Both the position numbers and the translations under genes were made by a program. Positions 33,901 through 45,900 of a DNA stretch of 64,000 nt are shown in pieces. The stretch spans positions 23,022,782 to 23,086,781 of the forward strand of contig OX155971.1 in assembly GCA_944548615.1 (NCBI GenBank), read 5' to 3'. The DNA is from Micropterix aruncella (Eukaryota > Arthropoda > Insecta > Lepidoptera > Micropterigidae). The notes under the pieces were generated by a model that saw only the letters and a program-made list of their open reading frames with translations, was not told where the DNA came from and made no database searches. Each line of letters begins with the position of its first letter. The first letter of the stretch is position 1.

Positions 33901-36900
33901 GTAAATATAGGTATTAAAAGGAATATAAAAACGACTGCCGTTACAATAACTGAACTAGTGTATTTATAATTATTTTTATTACGGTTTTTTTATGAAATAT
34001 TTGTCGTCTTATATCCACTGCTCATACCCCAGAAGTGTAATAACACTATATGATGGACCCGACTTCGGTCGGTGAATTCCATGGCAGCTCCGTTCATATT
34101 TTATTTAATTATGTATTTAGCCATATAGAATATATATTTTCGAAATGTCATTTATGAGATATTTACACTAAATATGAGATATTTATGTTAATTTATTGAC
34201 ATTTGGAGATTTGGACATTTAGACAACTATTGACTTGATATTTGGATAGTTAGGGTACCCTATGAATCTCGGGGTGACATAACGATTTTAACAATACCAC
34301 ATACTCCTAAATAAGTCAGAGTTTAGAAGTTATAGTGGAAAGAAAAACGGAAAACATACATAGATGAACCCTGAACATAGAACACTCCTTTTTTGTTGGG
34401 CAGTTGTGTAACAAGCATGTAATAACTACCTGTTACAGTAGCTTGTATATTACTAGCCTATGGTATATTGTGACCCGTCCAAGAGCGGTATATTCACCAA
34501 TCGGATACGAATGTAATGTAATGTAACAAGAAACTTTCAACGAATACAGATTATTGCCTCCACTGCAAGAAGTCACAAATGATATGCATAGAGACCCGCC
34601 CCATAAATTCTTGCAGCGTATTTCATTCAAACTGGTTCTATCAATTCTGTTGCTTGTCCATACTAGTTTTCTCGCATTGATTTTGAATTCTAAATAGGCA
34701 ATTTAAACTAGTGTTATGAGATTATAACTTAGTAATCATAATAGGGGGAATGTCAGTCTCAAGGTTAATAAAAGATTCAAAATAGTTTAATACTCTATTC
34801 ATACATTTTTTACTGGTTATCTTGGAAGGCAGGATTTATTTAATATTATGTATGTATAATTATATCTTATAATTAAATTATGATCTGCAACGAAGCCAAA
34901 AACATCGGGTGCTACTAACTTCACGCGGTAGATTGGTTTTATCCTATTTATAATGTCAAACAACCACGATAGTCTTCAACTTCAAAAATAGCAATAGCAG
35001 TTTTACTACAGCTGCTTAATATTTGTCCCTATGTAACTACATTTTCTTGCTTATAACTCAAGAATCAACATGCATAATTGATATAGGTAACAATTGACTG
35101 TTATCAATTTCTAGATAGAAATTAAAAAAATATGTGTCATTGCTTTAGATTTCGAGATATTCAACTTTAAAATTTTGGAATTAGGACTTTTCTCCAACTT
35201 GTCTGACATTTTGTATAATATCCCGATTTGGGTTTCATATAGCCTATAACCGGTGGGAATAGGCAAGTTACATATAGGAAAAAACCCAATCGAAAGCAGT
35301 CTAGTGTTCTGGAGTTATTATATTAACACATAGACAGATTGACGTTGCATTTTATAACATATAAGAAAACAATATATTCACTGGTCAAAAAAGAGCCCAG
35401 TAGCTTTATTGTCTTTGAACTATGGGACGTCATTACCACCATTTGGTGGTTTTTTGTTGTGATAATTCGCAGCGAACGATCTCCGTATTTATGCAATTAT
35501 CGACTCTACTTCTCATTATTCAATGACAGGTCGCCTGTCATTGTATAAACTACCGTTATATATTAGTATGCATGCACTAACACCCCCTAGAAACAAATTT
35601 TTGAGGGTTAAAAAACTTGCCATTGTGAGTTGAATATATTCAGATTTTCAAGTTCGTTTTATATTATTTTGTTATATACCTCACAAGAATTTTATTCAGT
35701 AATATTTAATATTTATCGGGGTTTACGTATAAATAAATACCCCTTGCACAGCTAGACATTTTCTAGCTGGCTACAAGGTGGCCTTAGATCAAGGACGGTA
35801 CACTTACCGCCATGACAAAGTCCTCGCTGTTATTCGCGAGGTAATTAGCCTCTCTGGCTCGTGCCAACAAGAGTTTGACACTACCCTCCAAACAACCAAT
35901 ACAGTTTGTGCGAGATGGCTCTAAAGGCAAAAAACATTTAACTACAAAACCTTTCTCAATAATCGAGAAAGCTTCAGATTAGATTCTGGAATCAAATATC
36001 CCAAAAGACCATGAGTACAAATTAAATAAATACCATGACCTCGCAAATGCCGTCACCCGGAACGGCTTCACTGTTCACCTTCACGCGGTGGAAGTTGGCG
36101 CTCGTGGCCTGCCAGCTAAATCTTTGTTTCACCTTTTTAAGGACCTTGGTCTCTCCAGGAAAATAATCAACTCTTTCCTAGAAAAAACATCTAAAACCGC
36201 GATTTGCGCATCTCAAATTCTATGGCTTCGAAGGGGGAGTGAATGGGTGGTAAGGTGGACGCTCACATGTGGCAAGACAGCTGTCCTAAACCTACCACAG
36301 CCGGTCGTTAGTCCGGAATCCACTGCTCACCCCCCAGAAGTGTAAAAAAATGTATTATGATGGGCCCGACTCCAGTCGGTGAATTCCATGGCAGCGCCGT
36401 TTGTATCTTATTTAAATATAAAATAACAGTGGGATAAGTCATAAACAATTTTTCATTCATATTTTGGAGAAAACGATTGTTGTTTGCTAAAATTTGCTAC
36501 TCTGGATGAAGTATATATTATATAAATATATTATATATGACAACAAGATAAATTATTAGGCAACAAGAGAGTATTCATAAAAAAACCCATATTGTTAGTA
36601 TTTATATACAAAGTTGACCGAAAAATACGAAGGCACAGCGTCGTTTTTCCGGGTGAATTTTGCATCAGAATGCTGGTTTTAAAAGGGTTAAGCAAATATC
36701 TCACTTAATCTCACAGGTCTAATTAGATTTTTATTTTTTTGCATAAATCCAGATTGTTAACCCCATCAGCATTCAAAATGACACTAACATTCGGTGACGA
36801 AATAATCGGAATTCGAATATGTACTTCGAGTATACCTATGTATCTACTTATCTAGGTCATAATCAGTGGTGTAATTTATTGTAATTATTTCATATACAAA

Positions 36901-39900
36901 ATAAAATACCCGTGACCGTGTTTTAAATGTTATTTTTATTACAGCCAAAACCAAAAGAGAGCAAATCCAGCACTCCAGAAAAGAAGCAAGTGAGCGACAC
37001 CAAGGGAAAGGGTGAGAAGAAACAGAATGGCGATCTAACCAACGGCAAGAAAGATCAGGCAAAAACAAACGGAACTGCCGAAAATGGCACCACAAATAAC
37101 GAAGTGAAAGAAACTGGTGAGATATTAGATACTGTAGGTTTATTCATTATCACTATTTTGGTTATTGCGATGAATAACTTTTAGTAGGTAACCATTCAAA
37201 TTATTGACTGTTTTAATTATTTAAAGCCTTTATTTTGTTTTGTAATGAGATTTTACGATGAATAACTTTGAGTAGGGTTTGTAGCACCCAACGTTTCGGC
37301 ATTGTTGCAACCTCCGTTGTCTAGGGTAGACTAAAAAGCTGTCAATCCGTTGTTCCGCGAGTCGGTCGCATACTGCTGTTGTCGCTGCGTAGATTGGTGG
37401 GGCGATGGGTTCGGCGCGAGCAAATTTATAAAATCCTCATGTATTACGTCCCATATAGCACTCACTGTATCATATATTACGTCCCTGTGCATGGCGATAG
37501 GCACTGAGAACATTTTAAGAAGAGTAGAGAGTTTAAATCTTATCTCTATTGAAGTTCGGGGTTCTTCTTATTTCAATGGCTTCCTGGATCATGCGGGAAA
37601 ATAAAATTGTTCTTTGGTATGCGGCCTACCCGCGGAACAACGGATTGACAGCTCTTCAGTCTACACTAGACAACGGCGGTTGCAACATCGCCGAAACGTC
37701 GGGTGCTACAAACTTCATGCAGTAAATTCGTTTTTATCTTTTTTATAATGTCAAACAACTACGATAGTCTTCACTTTCAACTTTGAGTAGATTCCAAATA
37801 TTTGACTATTTTAATTATGAATGTAAATTTCTTAGGTACTTTTTTTGACAATCTACATAATAGTTAAATTCTTGACTACCTATGTATTTTAAGTAAACAA
37901 AAATATTTTGACACGTCTAAGAGCGGTGTTTAGCCGTCAAGTGGACATTTATTTATTTATTTTAACCCTTGGAGTAAATAGGTATTTTCATGGATGCATC
38001 TGTCTCTTTTGCAGGATTTTCGGCGACATCGACTTAAAGTACTATAACTACGAATCTACTACACCAATCATAAAAAGAACAACTGCACAATGATTGCATT
38101 GAAATTTCGAATATAGAATATTGAAATATCATTTTGTAAAACAATTAGATAATTATTAATAAATATGAGAACGTCAAAGAAGTGAAAAAAACGCAGAACC
38201 AGATCTGGTTGTATCATATTCAACGGATAATTGTTTCAGAACCAGATTTGGTCGTATCATACTCAAGGGGCTAGACATAACATGCGGAACTCATAAACGG
38301 TCATACCAAGTAATGGTGCGAAGTAAACGACGTCTCACATTCACATGACCATGCTTAGCGCATGCCCAACTAGGCTGAATATAGCCTGTATCTGTGCATA
38401 CGATTTTTTTTCAGACTTGGGTGGAGAAGCATAGCTGACGTAGCTACTCATATATACATATACCTATATATAGATACATATACATAAATACACACATATA
38501 TAAATATATTCATAGATATATACATATACATATATATAGCATCATTCCTGTTACATTTGTTACATTTATGCAGGTATATTATTTTTAAGAGATGATTTGC
38601 AGAAGATCATTCTATGTCCTTGAACGATCTATATCGTCAAGAAGCCATTTTGTTATTTTATTATTGAATAAAAAGGTACTTTCTATTTTTTTTATATCGT
38701 CATCAAGATGGTCTCTGATATGTTTCCGAAATGAGAGGTGAACATGAAATCTAAATCTCGTAATACAGATGCATGACTGACAGTATAACCAAAATACTGC
38801 TTCTGATAATGCCATTCGAAAATGAGAGTTTATCTCCTGCTCCACTTGAGAGAGAGATGGAAAACAAATAAGTGGCTAATATTGTTGTTTATTTCAGTTC
38901 CGCCTCTTGTTCTGGAAGATGATGAAAGCTCAGTTGTGGTAATTGATCAGGAGAATGATGAAATGTTCCCAGAATTAAAGTACGACGAGACTTCGGACGC
39001 AGAGGGCAATTTTGAATCGTCCACTCCCGATTACACGTCCTCGGGCAGAAGTCTGACTCGACGCTCACAGGTGAGTCTTATTTATTTATTTCATAAACAA
39101 ATCAACATTACTGCCATGACCAAACCATTGGGATGTAATATAAACATACACATGTATGGAAAAAAACATAAAAATTATTATAAGTGCATACATAATAAGT
39201 ATGTATCATCTGGTGCTACTGTATGGCTCGGAATGCTGGACAATGAAGAAGACATATGAACAAAAAGCACATACCAACGAAATGAAGGTGCTCAGGTGTG
39301 CGGGAGGTGTAACTAGGCTGGACAGAATCCGTAATGAACACATACGGGGTAGCTTTAAGGTTGCACTATTCGCAGATAAGATCACCAAAAACCGCCTACT
39401 CTGGTATGGGCATGTCAAAAGACAAAGCGATGACCATGTGGTACAACTACAACTAGGGTTGTTGACTACAGCGGGCGAGCCCGTCACCTCAGGAAGTTTT
39501 AACGATTAATCGTTCTATCTCCCTGGAGTGAGCGCAGGAGACTTGGACAAAACAGTCCACCGTCTAGCTCCGCCACAAACCCGTAAGAGGCCAACGCCTC
39601 AACCGCGAGATAGCCAGGATTGTTACCCGGCGGGCTTACACTCACGCCCTTACTTTCAATTGTGACCAGATTACTCCAGTCTCTCGATTGGTTACGAGTT
39701 CGAGGTCGCTTGCGCGGTCCTCTCCCTTACGAAGCGGTGAAACGGTGTATACCGAATCTATCGCGGACCACAGCGTCCTTTGCCCGGCTGTTCACCCAGG
39801 ATCGGATAGCCGATGGTCATTTCAGCAGTCGCCGTAAGGTCCGCAACCACCCCCGCTCTATAGGAAACAGTACTGCTTACAGACTCCCCCGACTGTTAGA

Positions 39901-42900
39901 GTGCGCAGTCGATTGGCTTACGCCGCACGGTGCGCAGACCGTCCAGGAGCGCCAGAAGGTTGATTCCCAGGGGAAACTGACCATAAGGCCAGAGTCCTAC
40001 CCAGGCTCGCACTTCATGCGTGGAGGCCGTCGGATAGGTGTTGACCCGTGAGTGTGACCAACCCTGAACAGAATGGGTCTTCATGGCCAACTCAGCAAGG
40101 GCCCATTAACTCCCGACCATGTGGTACAAATTGCTATGAAACTACCTGAACAAAAGAAAGGAAGAGGCCACCCGCAAACATCGAAAGAGACCTGGCGCAG
40201 AAAAGAGAGTAGACCCGACCCCAAATAATGGGAACAGGAGAGGACGACGAAGAAGAAGAAGACATAATAAGTAATAAATGCAAGTACAGGTATGTCTCTA
40301 AAGAATAAAACATCTTATTCTGAAATAAATACAAAAGAGATATGGGTTCGCTATTAAAATATTGAGTTGTGACCCTCTCACATAGCGCATTTATGTGCTT
40401 TTATATGCGGAGTCTGCTTACATATAAGCACACTCCGCCGACCTAGGTTGGTTCACGATAATGGCTCTGCAACTACATTATGTTACTCGATTATAATTAT
40501 CCAATACAAAGAGACAAACCTTCCCTAACATGCTAGGATTATCAACTCTCCCCCAATCAATTTAAAAACGTAGACCATGAAGAATGCGTGATTTAAGGAA
40601 ATTATAGCACACCACCCCTAGTAAATACATAGTAAATAAAATATAAAATACAAACGGAGCTGCTATGGAATTCACCGACCAAAAATCGGACCCATCATAT
40701 ATAATTATTACACTTCTGGGAGGTGAAGGGTGGATTCCGGACTAACAACCGGCGGTGGTAGGTTTAGGACAGCTGTCTTGCCACATGTGAGCGTTCACCT
40801 TACCACCCATTCACTCCCCCTTCGAAACCATAGAATTTGAGATGCAGTATAAGTAAGGATAGTATCCGTATTGCGTAACATATACGAAATGTAAAAAATA
40901 TTTTTGGATTTATTCAACATAGTCATATAAAGATATAAGATATGCTTAGTTAGGAATTTGAAAATTATTTCTAAAAATAATGTTTTACAGGTGAACGCTG
41001 CTCGCACACCAGAGACTCCAAAGCCAGTTGGTAACGGCAAAGCGACCAGCAGCACTAATCAAGCCAGCGGACTGGCCAGTAATCCGACCGAGGAAAGCCA
41101 GAAGCAGACAGCAGTAGAGAGCACTTCCACGGAAGCAGTTAGCAATCAGGTAAATGATAATGATGATATATAGGTTAGCTCTAAAATATTACCTGCAGGC
41201 AATAAGTTCGCCTTTTCTTAAGAATAAAGCGTTTTATTATTATTATTGTAGTTTACTTTTTAAGAATCGATTTCATTTAAAGGCCTCGGTACGACAATTT
41301 GATGGGTATAAAAACATGCATTAACATAAGGCGTGTTTTTATAAATGTATTAATGTCAGCACCATCTAAGCAGAATATTTCAAAATTATTTCGATATGCA
41401 TTCAATCAATCGATCAAGCAAGCGACCAATGTTATATAAATAAAAGTATACACATGCTTTCAATATTATAAGAGATGCGTTTATTTACCCCCTTTGCCTA
41501 TTGTATATTCAATGACAATCGCACATATAGTAAACTCCAGTCGCGTTTTAAAAATTATATTATACACTTCAGCATGAGGCTGATGTGTGTATATTTTGTT
41601 TTTAAAGTTGTGACTGTTTTGCACTTAGAAAAATGTCCAGTTTATTCTTAAAGCTGTTGACAGAGTGCACTTGCATTGCGCATAGTTTTCTGGGGTTCTG
41701 GGGTTCGATGCTGCAGAGTAGCTGTATTTAAATTCAAGGAGTGTCAACGCAGTTGTTTGATGGAAGTTCATGGCATACATGTTCTTGAGTTTAGGCACAC
41801 TATAATAACCGCAAAGTGTTTTGTAAGTTTCTATTAGATCTCCTCGCTGCCTATGTTCCTCTAATGTCGTTAGACGGAGTTCTTTCAGTCGTACTTCATA
41901 CGGTTTATTCCTCGGTGATAGCACCAACTTCGACATTCCTCTCTGAAGTCTTTCTAGATGCTCTATATCTCTCTTAACCCTTCAGGCCTCGGCCCCTCAG
42001 CCGATTGACAAATTGCTGTCCCAAAAAAATTTTTTAAAAATTAGTAAAAAAATTGAATTACGACACTGTCTCACCAAAACATTAATTACTGCCAAACCAC
42101 TGTACCCATAATTAAAATGAAACATATTAACATAATAAAACATAATAAAATCAAACAAATTAAATTAACATAAAATTAAAACGGGGCCGTCACGCTAAAT
42201 CGTTTTGTGGCCGATATCGGCCAATCGGGGCTTGAGGGGTTAAAGTACGGATTCCATACTTGATAGGAGTCTTCAAGGAGTGGGCGGAAATAGGTTTTAT
42301 GGAGCTTGAGGAAAAGATGATGATTATGAAATGGGGTATATTAGGTGTACAAATATAAATAAAACCTTGAAATTTCTTGCAATATCGCCGCACTCGACAA
42401 AAAGTACTATAACTATGGAACTACTATAGCAATCATAAAAAAATAACTGTTCCATGATTGCATTGAAATTTCGTATATAGAATATTGAAGTCTCATTTTG
42501 TAAAACAATTAGATAATTATGAATAAATATGAGAAAGTCGAAAAGTAAAAAAAACTGCATTTCTAACATGCACTTGTCTTACGGAAAAATACGGAACCCT
42601 ATTTAGAAATTGTAAACACTATCGAGATCTTTATTAGATTCTCTATCAAAGGTAATATTTCGTTTTGCTTATTTACATACGAAAATATTTAAATATCAGC
42701 TCATAAAACCAATAAAAATTTTGATGATTTCTCGAAGAAAAAAAATGAAGATGTTTGGCAATGGAATTTTACCAGAAATATCCGCGAAATGACTCGCGAA
42801 ATTATTCTAGCGGCCGTCTATGTATCTATGGTAATAATGAGATATTTGGTATGGATTTTAGGATGCGTTCGAATTAGAAAATAATATTACTGTGCGCTCC

Positions 42901-45900
42901 GGGAGCGAGCCACCAATATTGGTCGTTACGTAGTCATGGTCGTTACGTAGCCGAAGGGTTAAACTGCATTCGTACTGCCCCTCAAATGGTGATTTATTTG
43001 TTTCAGCCGGTGGTGAAATTAATAGCTATGAAGTTGCGAAACTCGCCAGTCGCGCAATTGGAAGAAGCCGCAAAGGAAGGCAAAGATGCCACAGAAGGTG
43101 CTTACTAAATTATTATTCATACGTTATTCACTGATATGTCTACCTTCGATAAACTACTTGTTCGTTTCGTGCATAGATATGTATATTTGATTGGAAAGGG
43201 AAAGCAATAATATTACTTCAGCATACGTGTGAGAGGGATATCATGCTTGTAATAAATGTTCCTAGTTACGAAAAAAAATAACCCAGTCTAGTCAGATATC
43301 TCTTGAAAGGGCTCATTTATTTAACGATTCCTGCTTGTTCGTTTCGTTCATAGATACGCATATTTGATTAGAAAGCTAAGGCACTAATACCACTTCAGCA
43401 TACGAGTGAGAGGGATATCATGGAAGTAGATATAGTTTCTAGTTACGAATAAAAAATGTTAACCAGTCGAGTTAAATATTCCTTGAAGAGCTAATTTAGT
43501 CTGGCAAGTCAGACTGCTGCCTTAACCCCTGGGTGGCCACGCCCGCCGATCGGCGTTTTTCGTGTTATCCATATTATATCTGTATTTAAGGAATTATCGG
43601 CTCTATTTCTCCCTCCACTGCGGTAAAAGCCTCTCATTGAAGCCTACCAATGAATAAGCCACCGGTATATATTAGTATGCTTGCACACAACTTCTACAAA
43701 TAAATTTTTGAGGGCTTCGAAAATTTTGCGCAGAATGACTGGCTTCCGAAAGGTTAAGGTACGGACTGGAGATTGTGCCGCATGGCTGCATGTCATACGA
43801 TGGGTCGCTATTACATAATATTGCAATGATGCAATGCCGTAAGGATTTACATAAATCCGGCTGGATATCAGAGGCGTATAATCTTTGCAGTTTTTGTCTT
43901 AGTGAGGCAGCATTATTGATTCAAGAATGGGTTCAAATATATTATGAGGGACAATTGTTTTTTTATTTATTGGCCTCTATAAGTAGGGGAAATGCCAACC
44001 AGCGTGCCTCCTCGGGCCCTTACTACCAGATTTGGATGGATTTCTCCAACCTCCAGTCTGGTCACAGATTCGAGATAGGTGACGCAAGATCAACAACTAC
44101 CCCCGCTTTTTAGGAAACGTTTCCAGACTTTCCTGGTTATTCCCCGAACTGCGCAAATAATTCTCCCATCCCAACTGTCCACGCTGATGGTTAAAGCCAC
44201 AAGCCATGTTCACATTGGCCCTGCCAGGTTGAGTCCCTCTTTAAGGAGGCTACTGGATGGGAGATGAACTGTGAGTTGAGCCGACCTCAGAAAACAGAGA
44301 CAGGCCATCAGGCCCAAGCTGCACGGAACCATTACGATTGTACAGGTTCTGCCAAGGTTCAGAGGAAACTCCCCTGCATCTCATGTGTGAGTGTGGCCCG
44401 CTGATGCGTCAAAGATACACCCACTTGGGTGGTCATTACCTCCGACCTGAGTAGGTAAAACAATCTGGCGCCAAAAGCCTGTTGCAGTTCTTAAATGACA
44501 CGAGGCTTAGCGCAGAACTATAGTAGGTGGCGAACACAATAGATCAGCAATGGTTGCAGTGTTACAAGGCTCATAAAGACCTTAGAAAAGCCCCACACAA
44601 CAAATATTGTTTTTTTTTTTTTTTTTAAACTTTACGAACCAAAGAGGGGTCAAGTAAAAGTGATCCAGCTTGGTGCTGGATCGTTGCTGGAATTGTGATC
44701 TATTTTTCCCAACCAGTTACTTGGGCTCGCCTGAACCTACCTTTATGCAAGCTCACTCCCTCAGTTGTTTTTTTCAAGAAAATTATTGAAACGATTCTTT
44801 ATTGCAGAGCAGAAAAATGACCAAGCAAAGAAGGCAGATGTGAGCCTCAGCAAGAGCGACACCAACTTCTCCAAAAGCCGCATCAAAGTCTCGCCCTACA
44901 GAAGGAGCATGAGAAAGGCTGAGGCGACTGCTACAGGTATCATGATTATTTACATTTTAACTGACTCAGCCGATTTATAGTAAGAGCATTGATTATATAG
45001 GATACTAGCTGACCCGTGCCCACTTCGTTGGGCAGTAAAACCTTTTACTTGTGATGAAATTATGAGTGTGGTTCGGTTAATACTGAGTGCTATGATTTAT
45101 TTCCTGACTGCCAAAAGAAGGGTTATATTTTTACTGCATATGTATATATGTATTTGCATGGCAATTTGACTAAATTACCGTTATTTGTGAGTGTCTTCTT
45201 GTGAGTGTCTTATTTGTAAGTGTCTTATCTCTTTAACCATTTATGCAGTAAAAGGGAAAGTATATGCAGTAAAAGGGAAAAGTCTTATGTTTTAAACACT
45301 TGAGACGATAAATTTACTTATTTTGATAAGAATTCATAATTGTTGATAATATGACCAATAACCATGACCTAACGATTTAAATTATTTTTTTAATATAAAA
45401 TACTACTTTTTGTGACTTACATATAAAAGTTAGACATATGATGTCGCTGACTTTTTTGTAGGCATTATTAAGCTCTACAACTTTTCTCTCGAACTTACTC
45501 ATATATCTCTCATCGTTAAGGCAGCGTTAATTAGAAACATTTTCGTTCGACCGTTTTTTCTCCGACTTTGCAAATCCGACTACCACGAAAAAGTCTACAT
45601 TTTTCGGATTGATATATAGCCTATGACACTCACAAATAACGTGGCTTTCTATTGGTAAAAGAATTTTTAAAATCGGTTCAGCAGATCCAAAGATTACTTC
45701 CTACAACCTCACAAACTTTACCTCTTTATAATATTAGTATAGATTAGATTGCTCGATGCCATAGTACTTTTTGGCAGCTAGGATTTTACTACTAAATGAA
45801 ACGAGTAGATGGCACTCAATTCCAAAAATTGATTAAACATCTTTTATGTTCAATATGGCAGTGTTTGTGGTATAGCAGTATGGCGGCGAACTATAGATAT

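Noticed and set aside
36927..37184. 85-codon frame treated as a small gene
   Set aside because: It is exon 5 read out into both introns; the splice sites at 36944/36945 and 37116/37117 explain it. The same applies to 38822-39259, 40958-41173, 44765-44980, 47792-48055, 49354-49623 and 53346-53531.
38612..38845. 77-codon minus-strand frame with Cys/His residues as a zinc-finger gene
   Set aside because: The Cys and His spacing does not fit C2H2 or other finger types I know, and it sits in intron 5 without exon signals.
39206..39487. 93-codon minus-strand frame
   Set aside because: Shadow of the RTE-type LINE on the plus strand.
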